DNA of 64,000 bases. Source: Diphasiastrum complanatum. Taxonomy: Eukaryota > Streptophyta > Lycopodiopsida > Lycopodiales > Lycopodiaceae. Below are positions 51,574-63,002 of the stretch, one piece after another. Each line of letters starts with the position of its first letter. Within the stretch, counting starts at the first letter, position 1. Position numbers and translations under genes: made by a program. Under the pieces are notes generated by a model. The model was given only the letters and a program-made list of their open reading frames with translations, did no database searches and was not told where the DNA came from. Location of the stretch: NCBI GenBank assembly GCA_029204225.1, contig CM055101.1:5895246-5959245 (forward strand). The letters are read 5' to 3'.

Positions 51574-51815
51574 CTAGTAACGCTTGCCCGCCCAACGGCG
51601 GGCAAATTCGAATGTGAGGGCGGAGGGCCCGTGCCCATCCCCCTGTCCGCCCCGTCCCCGTCCCTGCCCGTGGCCTTCACCCTTCCCTAGCCTGTGTGCA
51701 GGAAATCGTGAGGGGGGGCGGTGGGGGCGGTTTCCGGGGCAGCTCATGCTACCCGTGAGAGCGTGATGGGCAGCGTGAGCTGCCCGGAAACCCAAATTTT
51801 TTTAGTATATATAGA
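51574..51815 (-). mobile_element. Non-autonomous mini-Helitron (242 bp)
   Basis: On the minus strand it begins TCTATATATACTAAAAAAA, preceded by A, and ends CTAG, followed by T. These are Helitron termini (5' TC, 3' CTRR) inserted between A and T without duplication. A GC hairpin (GCCCGCC-GTT-GGGCGGGC) lies 10 bp inside the 3' end, as Helitrons require. Near the 5' end is a second, 24-bp palindrome (51729-51791; GTTTCCGGGCAGCTCACGCTG arms). The interior is very GC-rich and encodes nothing. It depends on a Rep/helicase from elsewhere. Confidence 0.78.
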
Positions 51816-52886
51816 TTCTCATAATTTTGAACACTTCGTTCTCACTCAAGAATATTTTGAAACTACTTCCCATTCACCTTCTTCCAATCTCTTTTAGAGC
51901 ACCATTTGAGCTTCACAAAATTGCTCGATTTTCTCACAAATTTTCTCATCAAGTGCCTTCTATTTCTAATCCAAAGCCACATTGTGTTCAAAGCCCAAGT
52001 CCTCTGCCAAAAAAAATAGATTGAGAAAATTTTGCATCAAGTGCATCCAATCTTATTCTTATCTTGAAGTAGTTGGGTGGACCAATAGGTCATGGAGTCT
52101 TTTCCAAGATACAAGGCAAGTAGAACACACAAACAAGAAAGAACAATTTTATCCCTTTGATTTCTATATTATGCCATCATTAAGATTGACTTCATAAAGA
52201 ACACTACAAGTTTTTTGGAAAGTGCACCCATGGAAGAAGGTCTCCTCTCCAATGATTCACCTGAAGAAGATAAAACAAAACTTTTAATTCTATATTGTAC
52301 TTCGGGAGAGAAATTTTCATACCAATCTTGTGTATTCTATGTTGGGCTCATCATGATCCTCATGACATCTTCTCGCTAGACTCCTTGCATAGGTAAACCA
52401 CTTGATTCACCACTTGAAAATATTATATCAAACAAAAGTCTAGAAACTAAAAAATATAACAAACCAGTATGTAACTTTCACAACTAAAATCAAAATCAAA
52501 ACAAAAGACCTAAAAAAATTAAGCAATAAAATAACTGGCTCTCTTCTCTCTATTGATACTCAAATCTGTGTGTATATACAATGGCACGGAGTGTTGCCCT
52601 TATAGGAACGAACACCGGCCTGAGCTTCACACTCCAATCGTTGGGGTACCGATTGGGAATGGCTACATAGCTCTTCGGAGTGTCGCTCTATAACGTTGCG
52701 CACTCTTAATTGCAATGTATTTACAAGATGCAAATAGGCCTTTACATGAATTTAGGCTCTATAGCATATTTACATGTACAAAAATTCAAAATTTTACATC
52801 ATATATCAATTTCATAGGATAATGTGGAATCATAGGCCTCCCCATATCCCCTTCCTCAATTGTGCAGCGGCTCGCAAACATGGTCT
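51816..52886. other. Non-coding stretch, nothing recognised
   Basis: AT-rich sequence between the mini-Helitron and the coiled-coil pseudogene. 52575-52700 is less AT-rich (GGCACGGAGTGTTGCCC and related words) but has no reading frame of note. Confidence 0.45.
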
Positions 52887-53728
52887 TCAAATTCTTCTTT
52901 GTCTTTTTCGGTCGGCTGATTTCTTGAAAAAAATAGCTTTCGCTATGGCCTCTGCTTCTTCATTGACCTGTTCCATTGTTTTTCCTTGTGTGGCAAGAAA
53001 GTAATTGTTCATTTGCATGTAATCTTCTTGCAGCGACAAGTTGGGGTATCCACCCATTCCGTGGTTTCCGAGTGGACTAAGTGGTGTGGTAATTAGAGTG
53101 TTATTTACAAGATGGTCATACCAACTATCCTCGATCAAAATTTTCGACATTTCAACAGAAGGGACGGGGCTGCATATGTGTAATTTGGAAATTCTTCTTT
53201 TGTATACAATTTCTAAGTGGATCGCAGGGCATAAGAGATAAGAGAAGCGATATTTACATAACTGTATGTATAATATGATCGGATGATAGGATGCGTGGAC
53301 CTAAGCAAGTTATGCTCCTTTATTTTGTTCAGATATTGAGAGTAATTTACTTCCCAATCTATATAAATAGTCCATAAGTCAGGGAAAAAAATGATGGTTG
53401 GCATATCTGTGGGAAATGGATAAAGAACTAGGAACACGTTCATGAACATCAAAAATGTTTATTGTTTCCAATTTATCCACATACTCGTCCAAGGTAGAGA
53501 AAATTGTGTCCAATATTCAATAATATATATATACAAACATCTTGTAACAACATGGATGTAGTTTATTGGCACATTGAACTGATTCTGAACAATGGCTAAG
53601 GCCAAGAAACCTTTTTGGTGCATTGTTCGTTTGGCCCAAAAAAATTTAAGACTGGAGGAAGTCCAAGGACTTTCCCATTGCTCTTGGGTATAATCAAAAA
53701 GTTTTGGCAAAAATAGGTAATCCATTTT
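52887..53728 (-). pseudogene. Unrecognised protein, C-terminal part (continues from 57980)
   Basis: Three minus-strand frames in series: 53725-53459 (MDYLFLPKLFDYTQEQWESP, RTMHQKGFLALAIVQNQF), 53452-53213 (FFPDLWTIYIDWEVNYSQYL) and 53150-52887 (MSKILIEDSWYDHLVNN, ending in a basic DRKRQRRI). The first continues in frame with the sequence upstream of copia J if J and one target copy are disregarded, so this was one coding region. I do not recognise the family. Stops at 53459 and 53213 suggest a pseudogene or missed introns. Confidence 0.5.
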
Positions 53729-54633
53729 TTATGGGGCAAGGGAGATAGAAGAACGCGAACAGAGAAGAGAGCAAGAATATTGTGAAACAACTCTCCTGTT
53801 GTAATCAGCTGCTAAATGCAAAAACAGTCTAATAGACACCTTATGCTAAATGTAATTACAGCTTTAAGTATTCTAATTGCCCAACAGGATCTTAAAATTT
53901 AATTCATACTCTGAAACAAGAGTATAGTCCACCGAAGAGATTAGAGATGGTTTGTATGTAGTAGTACTACTGAAATCAGATTCAACGTGAAGTATAGTTC
54001 TGAAATAAATGGAAGAGCAGTATGATAACGCGAGTTCCTCAAGCATCAAAGATAGCCATCATCTGATCAGAAACTGAGGAGTCGTAAATGTCCGTGTTCT
54101 GATCAGAGTGAGTAAACAAGCGCGATCAAATAGCAATGAAAGTGCATTCAATCACAACAAGCATTCATCTACGTTGTACATAGATAAAAACAAGCTGCTG
54201 TTATATTACACTGAAGCACAATACAAAATAGCAATTACAACAAAAAATGACGGCGTAATTGGGAGGCTCAAAAAATGTGTCTCATGGACGGAGCAACCCG
54301 TAATCTGTGCTTGGATGATCTATTTATAGACTTCATCCGTGTATTAATTACATTGAATGCTTGTCACCTAATTAGAAAAGTCGTTGCACTTGGAAGTATA
54401 TGGCTTTTGTGACAACTGTACGCAGTATTTACGGTCAATAATTTAGCATTGTTGACGCGGACGAGAACGTTCCTCGTTTATTGTGGACGACCTTCAGGAT
54501 TTTTCTCTCTCTTCACATTTTTCGCAAGAAGCTGAAGGTGCCCTCAAAAAGATGGTGGTTTTTAAAACAGTTTAACGCATGAAAATAGATGACCTTCGGG
54601 ATTTTTTCTCTCTTCGCATTTTTCGCAAGAAAA
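53729..54633 (-). repeat. 3' LTR of copia J, inner end deleted
   Basis: Matches 56714-57600 closely (for example CAGCTGCTAAATGCAAAAACAGTC), then switches to RT sequence within TTTTTCGCAAGAAA. Confidence 0.85.
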
Positions 54634-55780
54634 TTTCTTGATAATCCACTCCTTGGACTTGAGTGAATCCTTTAACCACCAGTCGTGCTTTCCATTTTGC
54701 AATGGAACCATCAAAGTCGATCTTCTTCTTGAAGATCCACTTATTGTCGATAACTCTCTTGTGAGTGGGGAAGTCGACCAATGTCCAGGTCTAATTCGTC
54801 AAAAGTGAGTTGTACTCGCTTTCCATAGCTTCTTGCCACTTCACAGCATCCTTGGAGTTAATTGCCTCGGCTAGGCTCTCTGGTTCTTCTGATGAAGTCC
54901 ATAATGATTGAGGTGCATACCTCTCAAGAACTGTCCGAGTCCGTGAGGATCTGCAGACGTTGGGTTGACCAGGATGCGATGATGTTTCTTCTTGAATTTC
55001 TTCAGATCTGTTCGAGCTAGCTTGGTTTGGTCTGATGATAGATATTGTCGGTTGCTCGACTTCTGTAGCTATAGTTGTAGGTTCTGGAAAAGGAACATCA
55101 ACTTTGGAAGAATCCATGCTACGTAAAATAGGATGAAATGACATAGCATCGTTTATCGATGGTTGTTTGAAATCATAGTATGTATGCTCTTGAAATATTA
55201 CATCCCTAGAGACAAATACTACATTGGTGGACGGATCATATACTTTATAAGTTTTATGTTCATCAAGATAGCCAATGAAAATGCATTTATTTGTCCTATG
55301 ATCCAGCTTTTTCCTAAGTTGTTTAGGAATGTGAACAAAACACATACAACCAAAGATTTTTAAATGGTTGACACTAGGCTTGTGCCCATGCCAAACTTCA
55401 TGAGGAGTCTTGTTGTTGACGGCTTTGGTGCTGGATTTGTTCTGCACGTAACAGGCTATGGTAGTAGCTTCTGCCCAGAACTTCGGAGGTAAGTGTGCTT
55501 GATGTAGCATGTATCTGGTTGAGTTGAGAAGAGTTCGAGTCTTCCTTTCTGCAATCCCGTTATGTTGAGGTGAATAGGAAGTGGTGAACTGTCTTCTAAT
55601 ACCATGTTCAGCCATGTAGTCGGACATCTCATTAGAGATGTATTCGTCACCACCATCAGTTCGGAGTGCCTTCACTTTCCTAGACGTTTGTGTCTCAGCC
55701 ATGGCCTTGAATCTCTTGAACTTCAAAGGCTTCAGATTTGTGCTTAATGAGCATGGCTGTAGACCATCTAGAATAATCAT
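54634..55780 (-). pseudogene. Copia J integrase C-terminus, linker and RT start
   Basis: The 329-codon frame 55780-54791 gives VKALRTDGGDEYISNEMSDY, YSPQHNGIAERKTRTLLNST (catalytic Glu), HLKIFGCMCFVHIPKQLRKK and the linker with VLERYAPQSLWTSSEEPES. The frame 54781-54634 gives the RT entry (RVIDNKWIFKKKIDFDGSIA, ARLVVKGFTQVQGVDYQEIF), which then ends in LTR sequence. No YVDD. Confidence 0.84.
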
Positions 55781-56698
55781 CTATGAAAGTGATAAAATAG
55801 ATTGCATCTCCTAATGACAGAGTTGGCATTGGACCACATAGATCGTTATGTACAAGATCTAATACATGCTTTGTTTTGATGGAATGTGATTTTGGAAACT
55901 TGCTTCTAGAGTGCTTCCCATAGATACATGATTCACAAAAGAAAGATTTCCTATCTAATGAAGACAAGAAATTCAAACCATCAACTAAATTAGTACAACA
56001 CATATAAGAAAGTGATTTTGTATTTACGTGTCCAAATCGACTATGCCACAAAACAACACTATCGTTTACATTTTCATTAGAGATACTAGCTAATGCAATT
56101 GAATTAGAAAGTACGTAAAGATTTTTGACTCTAGTGCATGTAGTTAGAGTAGTATCTTCCTCGAGCATTGTACACTGCTTAGATGAGAAAGTAACAATGT
56201 AGCCCTCATCAGTTATCTTAGAGACTGATAACAGGTTCTTTGATAACTGAGAAACATGAAGGATGTATGGAACACAAATGGACAGATTGTTGTTGAAGCT
56301 GATCTTCACTGCTCCTTTGCCTTCCACGTGCATGGTGCTAGAATCTCCGAGGTAGATAAATTGGTCTCTACTGTAAGCTGTGTACTTCGTAACCCATTCC
56401 TTGCGAGAGGTTATGTGTTGGGTAGCGCCGTGGTCCAGGTGCCAGTTATCACAGTCTTCGCTGTTGTTGTAAGCCATTAACAAGTGTGTATCTGACTCCT
56501 TGAATTATGCCATGTTGGAGGAGTCTGGCTTCTGCTATTGTTGCTGCTTCTTTGCCTCATTGTAGATCCTGATGCGACACTCCTTGATGTCGTGATTAGC
56601 TCTTTTGAAATATCTACAGAAAAGCTTCTTGCGCGATTCACCATGCTCACCTTGAGTGTGAGGCTTCTGCTATTGTTGTTGCACTTGATTCGTGCCCT
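55695..56698 (-). pseudogene. Copia J gag end, protease and integrase N-terminus
   Basis: The frame from 56483 has a protease site NWHLDHGATQHITSRKEW (Ser of DSGA replaced by His), the zinc domain (LWHSRFGHVNTKSLSYM, CESCIYGKHSRSKFP) and the integrase start (DLVHNDLCGPMPTLSLG, FITFIDDYSRW). Upstream, to 56698, a degraded zinc knuckle (CRYFKRANHDIKEC, second Cys is Phe) is readable with stops. The N-terminal gag is missing because it directly follows the primer-binding site. Confidence 0.83.
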
Positions 56699-56713
56699 GC
56701 TCTGATACCATTC

Positions 56714-57979
56714 TGATGGGACAAGGGAGATAGAAGAACGCGAACGGAGAAGAGAGCAGGAATATTGCAGAACAGCTCTCCCATTGTAATCAGCTGCTAA
56801 ATGCAAAAACAGTCTAATAGACAACTTATGCTAAATGTAATTACAGCTTTAAGTGTTCTAATTGCCCGACAGGATCTTAAAAATTAATTCATACTCTGAA
56901 ACAAGAGTACAATCCACCGAAGAGATTAGAGATGGTTTGTATGTGGTACTACTGAAATCAGATTCAACGTGAAGTATAGTTCTGAAATAAATGGAAGAAC
57001 AGTATGATAATGCGAGTTCCTCAGGCGTCAAAGACAGCCATCGTTTGATTAGAAACTGAGGAGTCATATATGTCCATGTTTTGATCAGAGTGAGTAAAAA
57101 ACAAGCGCGATCAAACAACAATGAAAGTGCATTCAATCGCAACAAGCATTCATCTATGTTGTACACAGATAAAAGCAGATTGTTGTTATATTACACTGAA
57201 GCACAATACAAAATAGCAATTACAACAAAAAATGACAACATAATTGGGAGGCTCAAATAATGTGTCTCATGGACAGAGCAACCTGTAATCTGTACTTGGG
57301 TGATCTATTTATAAACTTCATCCGTGTATTAATTACATTGAATGCTTGTCACCTAATTAGGAAAGCAGTTGTACTTGGAAGTATATGGCTTATGTGACAT
57401 CTGTACACAATATTTATGGTCAATAATTTAGCATCGTTGACGCGGACAAGGATGTCGTTGGAACGTTCCTCATTTATTGTGGACGACCTTCGGGATTTTT
57501 CTCTCTCTTCGTATTTTTCGCAAGAAGTTAAAGGTGCCCTCAAAAAGACGGTGGTCTTTAAAACAATTTAACGCATGAAAATAGATGACCTTCAGAATTT
57601 TCTCTCTCTTCACATTTTTTGCAAGAAGCCGAAGGTGTGTTAAAAACAGTTAATTTTTTTAACTATGTAAGTGTCGCATTTTGGGGAAGTGCGAAAAAGC
57701 CGAAGCTGTTAAAAACATAGTGTATTTCTGCAGACTGTTGAAAAAGTAATGTATTTTTACAAACTTGTTCTAAATGCAAGTTTTGTGGAAGTCCTTGAAG
57801 ATGGCCAAGTCTTCAATGACTTCAAGTTATTAAACTTGACATCTGAAAATTGAAATTATGACAAGATTGGTTACCCTTTGTTGGAGATCAGTCGGAAGCC
57901 CGTTGTAGACGTTCTTCAAATAAATTGGTTGTCTAAATTTGTGATTCCAAGGAGACAACTGTGGGCTTAACTTCCAACA
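56714..57979 (-). repeat. 5' LTR of copia J (1,266 bp)
   Basis: TG...CA ends. It shares long near-identical stretches with 59777-60948 and 63003-64000. Confidence 0.87.
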
Positions 57980-58940
57980 ATTCTCCATTGGAGTTCTGGA
58001 CTAAACAGAGGAGGTAAGAAGGCGGTTAGTTCCTGTTGAAATGTGGTAAATTTTGATCTTAGTAGGGAGTAGACTACCTTATTTTTTCTCTGTACACTGC
58101 CACTTGGTGAAGCTTCACTCTGCTGCGAAATCATTGCTACAGTCAGTGGTTCTTTTACAGCAGCTTCAGCAATAGATTTCGGCTTCTCGGCATCCTTGAC
58201 ATCAGTTTGCACTACTTGATCTCTATGGATTTGCTTGAAAACTGAGTCAGTCTGGATGGCCTTTCTGATATATCATGGACTGGCGCATCTGTCTGCATCG
58301 ACTGCTCTTGGTGTTGGATAGGTTCTTCTTCAGGAATCTGGATCTGACATGAATGAAATTTGGCCTCTTCCAGCTCTTCCTTCAACTTTTCGTAGGCAGC
58401 CATCTGTGGTTGGAGATACTGTAGCTTGAAGACTTGAATAATTCTCTCTTGGATACCCTTCCAAGCTATCGGGTCAATCCTGTATTTTCCATGAGATACA
58501 TAGGCTCCAAGTGTCACTTCGGCGCTTATTCGCCATAAGATCGTCTCCTCAACCTGTCTCTCATAAATTTTGTTGTCTTTGTTTAGCATGTTTGTGGAAT
58601 TCAGCAGTTGGACAACAGAGTCTTGCAGTTGCTTCTGGTTTACTTCAGTGTTGTCCTTCAGCGTTGTCCTTGTCGACAATTGCTTCATTGAGTTTGTCGT
58701 TCAGCTCCTTGTTGGTGCTTCGTAGAGTAGCCTGCGCGTGTCTTTCTTTCTGTAGAGAAGCTTGCAGGGTCTGAAACTGCTACTTGAGTAATGCATTTTC
58801 ATTTTCGAAATTGTTGGATTGATCCTGCATTGTCTCAAGTACTTCCAAAGTAGCATCAAACATGCCTTGAGCTTCTTCTAGGGTTGTGTTTTTCTTTGAC
58901 AGCTCCACTTGAGCTGCTTCAAGTTCTTCGCTTTTCTACA
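57980..58940 (-). pseudogene. Unrecognised coiled-coil protein, N-terminal and middle part
   Basis: From about 58940 down the minus strand an extended heptad-rich coiled coil is readable (ELEAAQVELSKKNTTLEEAQ, LQASLQKERHAQATLRSTNK) with one stop near 58780 and a frameshift near 58630. The 158-codon frame 58688-58212 follows (LWRISAEVTLGAYVSHGKYR, MAAYEKLKEELEEAKFHS), then after a frameshift near 58270 the 57967-58212 frame. Three short motifs SMQTDA, AIQTDS and VVQTDV recur at 14-15-residue spacing. The protein continues at 53728 across copia J. The family is not recognised; the upstream end is cut by gypsy N. Confidence 0.55.
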
Positions 58941-59727
58941 AATGGTGTAATTTATGCCAACTAAATTAACTCTCAAGGCATCTGAACTAGCCCAACTTTT
59001 CGTTGAAAAGTTGTTCAGATTGTATGGCTTGCTAAATGATATTTTTAGTTACCGTAATTTCAAATTCATTGGCAAATTCTGGTAGTTAGTATTTGATAAG
59101 CTTGAAAGAACCCTTAGTCTTAGTTCTTCAGATCACCCAAAATCTGATGGGCAGATAGAACGTATCAATTAGATGTTGGAAGATATGTTTAGAGAAAATG
59201 TTTCTCACCGACAGTCTAATTGGAAAAGTATCTCCCAATGGTTGAGTTCACGCACAATAGTGCAAAGCATTTTGCCACCAGATTCAATCCTTTTATGCTT
59301 ATGTATGGCTTTCAGCCACGTTCTTCGGTTTCTGTCAGACTCAAAGGTCTTAAAGTGCAAGTTGTAGTGGATTTCCTACAAGATATGCAAGAAATGCTGA
59401 AAGTGGCCAAAGAAAACATGAAAACCGCTCAAGATAGAGCTCAGTTTTATGCTAACCACGAGCTATTTCCACGATATAACGGCCCTTACAAGGTTGTAAA
59501 GAAAATCAAACGAGTCGCTTATTAGCTAGATCTTCTGATTGGGGTTGGGCTTCATCCTATTTTCCATGTAAGTCATTTGAAAGTGCAACTTAGTCGGAAG
59601 GATTCCCTAATTATGGATGGTGAACTGATTGAGTTGGAGAATCTGCCTTCCTTTGTGCCTAACGTGCCTAAAAAAGTGGTGTTGACGTTCGTCGTCACCA
59701 ACTGAAAACCGTTTGGTTTCTAAATTT
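58940..59727 (+). pseudogene. Gypsy relic N: integrase core and C-terminus
   Basis: Plus-strand fragments in several frames: ASELAQLFVEKLFRLYGLLN, SSDHPKSDGQIERIN (Glu), then MEKYLPMVEFTHNSAKHFA, LMYGFQPRSSVSVRLKGLKV, NHELFPRYNGPYKVVKK, a stop, and HPIFHVSHLKVQLSRKDSL. It is clearly the same family as gypsy E (FGYQPRAPVSVGLKGLKV region). The central DRDPKF Asp is mutated (YRNFKF). Both ends are truncated and no LTR is seen. Confidence 0.82.
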
Positions 59728-59776
59728 GGCAATGTGGGATATTTGGGAGTCAACCAGATTGAGTGTGAAGCATACA
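59728..59776 (-). other. Short copia gag fragment between gypsy N and the M LTR
   Basis: It resembles 62683-62735 in M gag (GTGGGATATTTGGGAGTC versus GTGGGATATTTTGGGAGTC). The complement encodes a VDSQISH-like stretch. Probably filler copied during rearrangement. Confidence 0.5.
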
Positions 59777-60948
59777 GTCCACCGAAGAGATTAGAAATGG
59801 TTTGTGTGTGGTATTACTGAGAATCAGAGTCAATGTGAAGTATGCTTCTGAAATAAATGGAAGAGCAATAAGATATCGCGGGTCACTCATGCGTCAAAGA
59901 CAGCCATTGTCTGATCAGAAACTGAGGAGTTGTAGACGTTTGTGTTCTGATCAAAGTGAGTAAACAAGCGCGATCAAACAGCGATAAAGTACATTCAATC
60001 ACAACAAACATTCATTCTACGTTATACACAAATAGAAAGCAAGCTGCTGCAATATTACACTGAAGCATGAATAGCAATTACAACCAAAGATTGACGGCGT
60101 AACTGGAAGGCTCAAATAATACGTCTTATGGACAGAGCGTCTCATGTAATCTGTGTTAGGATGATCTATTTATAGATTGCATCCATGTATTAACTACAAT
60201 AAATGATTGTCACCTAATTAGGTAAGCCGTTGTACTTGTACCGTGACAATTGTACATAGTGTATATTGTCAACGCATAGGGAATGTCGACGTGGACGAGG
60301 GCATCACAAATTCTCTCACTTCACTTTATAAGAGAAGTGCCTTTCTCTCACTTCACAAATTTTGGGAATTGGCTGGGAACGTTCCTCATTCAAAGTAGAG
60401 TACCTTTGGCATTTGTCCCTCTCTTCGAGATTTTGCAAAAAAGATGGAATTTTCTCTCTCTTCGCAAACATTTCGCGATCAAAGTTGAAGGTGTTAAAAA
60501 ATATTTGAACTTTTGAAATGTCACGAAACTGTCACGAACGTTTCGTGATAAAGTCAAGGGTGTTTAAAATAGTTGAACTTTTGAACTGTCGTGAAACTGC
60601 CGCAAACATTTCGCGAAAAAGTCGAGGGTGTTTAAAATAGTTGAACTTTTGGACTTTTGCGAACATTTTGCAAAGCTATCTCGAACATAGTTCATTTCTG
60701 TAGACTGTCTCGAAAGTCATGTATTTCTACAGACTTGTTCTAAATGCAAGTTTGCGGAAGCCCTTGAAGATGGCCAAGCCTTCAATGACTTCAAGTTATT
60801 AAAATCTAACATCTGAACTTGAAATTATGACAAGATTGGTTACCCTTTGTTGGAAATCAGCCGGAAGCCCATTGTAGACGTTCTTGAAATAAGTTGGTTG
60901 TCTAAGTTTGTGATTCCAAGGAGACAACTGTGGGCTTAATTTCCAACA
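59777..60948 (-). repeat. 3' LTR of copia M, outer end truncated
   Basis: Matches the J 5' LTR from its position about 200 onward and ends TTTCCAACA. Confidence 0.83.
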
Positions 60949-61441
60949 ATCCCCCTTAAGCTCACAATTGGTACCTTGGTGTCTTCGTCAGGTTCAGCAT
61001 ATTGAAGAACTTCTGGTGCTTGATCCTAGGAAGCGCTTTGGTGAAGATGTCTACGACCATTTCTGTTGTAGAGCAGTATTGAAATATCACTTGCCTTGAG
61101 AAAACTTTCTCCCGAATGAAATGATACTGGATTTCTATGTGCCTGGATTTGTCATTAAATCTGGGATTCAGTGACAGTGTAATACAGCTCAAGTTGTCAC
61201 ACAGAATGGTGGTAGCATTAAACTGAGTGTGATGCAAGTCATGAAGTAATAACCTGATCCATACAACTTCTTTTGAAACTTGACATGCTGCGATGTACTC
61301 TGTCTCTATTGAAGAAAGTGTAGCTGATTTCTGCTTCCTTGAGTTCCACGAAATCGGTCCCCTTGCCAGATAGAAACAGAACTCGGAGGTAGATTTTCTG
61401 GTAGAGACTGTTCCTCCCCGATTTGAGTCAGAGTAGCCTCG
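60949..61441 (-). pseudogene. Copia M RNase H
   Basis: The frame 61237-60962 has CDNLSCITLSLNPRFNDKSR, HIEIQYHFIREKVFSRQV and VDIFTKALPRIKHQKF, the RNase H end typical of copia. Upstream, to 61441, SRKQKSATLSSIETEYIAAC-like residues are readable in another frame. Confidence 0.83.
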
Positions 61442-62110
61442 CTAGACGAGTGGGTCGATAGCATTTCCATCACAACATAAAATGTGATCTAAACTTCCCT
61501 GAATATATCTCATCACTCTCTTCAATGCAGGATTAGACATGAATTGACTTAATGTGCTAACAGTGTATGCTAAATCTGGTCTAGTACACAACATTGCATA
61601 CATCAAAAATCCTATTAGTGAATGATAAGGATACCTCGCTATGTCGAGTACTTCACTATCAGAATCAACACTGGTAGGTTTAGTCAATACAATACTTGGA
61701 TCCATTGGGGTATCAATTGGTGCCTATATGCTTTGAATAGACATTACAGTCAGTTGAATTATTCGCAAATCCCAATTGAATGAGATAAGAGTTGATTCTA
61801 TCAAACCATGCTCTTGCGGCCTGTTTCAAACCATAGATTGCTTTGTGTAGCTTGCACACTTTGTGCTCTTGGCCTTTAATTTTGAATCCTTCCAGTTGGA
61901 AGGTATACAGCTCCTCTTCGACATTGTCGTTGAGAAATGTTGTCTTGACATCCATTTGGTGCATTTCGAGGTCTTTTGCGATTGCTAATGCAATTAGAGA
62001 AGTGATTGACTGCATCTTGATGACAGGACTGAAATTTTTTTGATAATCCACTCCTTGGACTTGAGTGAATCCTTTAACCACCAGCCGTGCTTTCTATTTA
62101 GCAATGGAAC
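61442..62110 (-). pseudogene. Copia M reverse transcriptase
   Basis: The frame 62081-61713 has VKGFTQVQGVDYQKNFSPVI, HQMDVKTTFLNDNVEEELY, CKLHKAIYGLKQAARAWFDR and NSTDCNVYSKHIG. The next frame, 61705-61442, begins beyond the catalytic loop (YHSLIGFLMYAMLCTRPDLA). The YVDD segment is deleted between 61713 and 61705, so the enzyme is inactive. Confidence 0.85.
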
Positions 62111-62640
62111 CATCAGAGTTGATCTTCTTCTTGAAGATCCACTTGTTGTCGATAACTCTCTTGTGAGTGGTGAAGTCGACCAGTGTCCAGGTCTGATTCA
62201 TCAAAAGTGAGTTGTACTCATTTTCCATAGCTTCTTGTCACTTCACAGCATCCTTGGAGTTAATTTTAGGCTCTCTGGTTCTTCTGATGAAGTCCAGAAT
62301 GATTGAGGTGTATACCTCTCAAGAACTGTCCGAGTCCGTGAGGATCTGCGGACGTTTGGTTGACCAGGATGCGATGATGCTTCTTCTTGAATTTCTCCAG
62401 ATCTGCTTGAGCTGGCTTGGTCTGGTCCGATGACAGGTACTATCAGCTGCTCGGCTTCTGTAGCTATAGCTTCATGTTCCGTAGAAGGAACATTAATGTC
62501 CTACAACTGATAACTGATCCAATAAAGACTTGAAGCTGTCGATGTGAGAAGTGATGGCAGTAGAATCAGACATGCTAAGAGTAAAGAACTTCCTTCTAAG
62601 ATGTAATCTAGTGGTTACATCATGAGTCTCATAGAGACTT
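62111..62640 (-). pseudogene. Copia M linker joined to gag
   Basis: The minus strand gives the same linker as J (SHPGQPNV..SSRTRTVLERYT) with small deletions. It is connected upstream to gag codons (ITSHIDSFKSLLDQL) without protease or integrase between. Confidence 0.7.
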
Positions 62641-62649
62641 GATAACAAA

Positions 62650-62934
62650 TCTAATGTGTTCTTAGAGGTTTTGCATGTGGTAACGTGGGATATTTTGGGA
62701 GTCGGCCAGATTGACTGTGATACATGCTAAGGCCTTCTGATCCTTGATCTTCCATGACTTTGCTTGATCACCATCTTCTGGTTTCAGGTCAGCACCTTCT
62801 ACTACATCCCAAAGTTCTCTATCTATCAACATCATCCAGAGTTTTAACTTCCAGATGTAGAAGTTAGAACCATTGAACTTGTCAATGATTCTAGTCTCGT
62901 TGAATAATGATGAAGAGTTATCTATATGAAACAT
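62650..62934 (-). pseudogene. Copia M gag, N-terminal part
   Basis: Starts at Met 62934 (MFHIDNSSSLFNETRIIDKF), with the gag head NFYIWKLKLWMMLIDRELWD and WKIKDQKALACITVNLADSQ. A frameshift near 62665 precedes the rest of gag. No zinc knuckle. Confidence 0.8.
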
Positions 62935-62986
62935 GTTAATAGTAATACAAATGGAACAAACTTAATCTCTCGATTTATATGAGCTA

Positions 62987-62999
62987 GGCTCTGATACCA
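62987..62999 (-). other. Primer-binding site of copia M
   Basis: GGCTCTGATACCA on the plus strand; TGGTATCAGAGCC in element orientation, three bases from the LTR at 63003. Confidence 0.8.
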
Positions 63000-63002
63000 A
63001 TC

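Larger units (their letters stand above)
53729..57979 (-). mobile_element. Copia element J, inserted in the coiled-coil gene
   Basis: The 5' LTR 56714-57979 (1,266 bp, TGATGGGACAAGG...TTCCAACA) is complete. The 3' LTR 53729-54633 is truncated at its inner side, where it joins RT directly. Flanks ATTTT (53724-53728) and ATTCT (57980-57984) form a 5-bp duplication with one mismatch. The primer-binding site complement GCTCTGATACCA is at 56699-56710. The interior reads gag end, protease, integrase and linker on the minus strand; most of RT and all of RNase H are deleted. It is the same LTR family as M. Confidence 0.87.

Noticed and set aside
51584-51795. GC-rich ORFs on both strands at 51584-51795
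   Set aside because: They fall entirely within the non-coding mini-Helitron.
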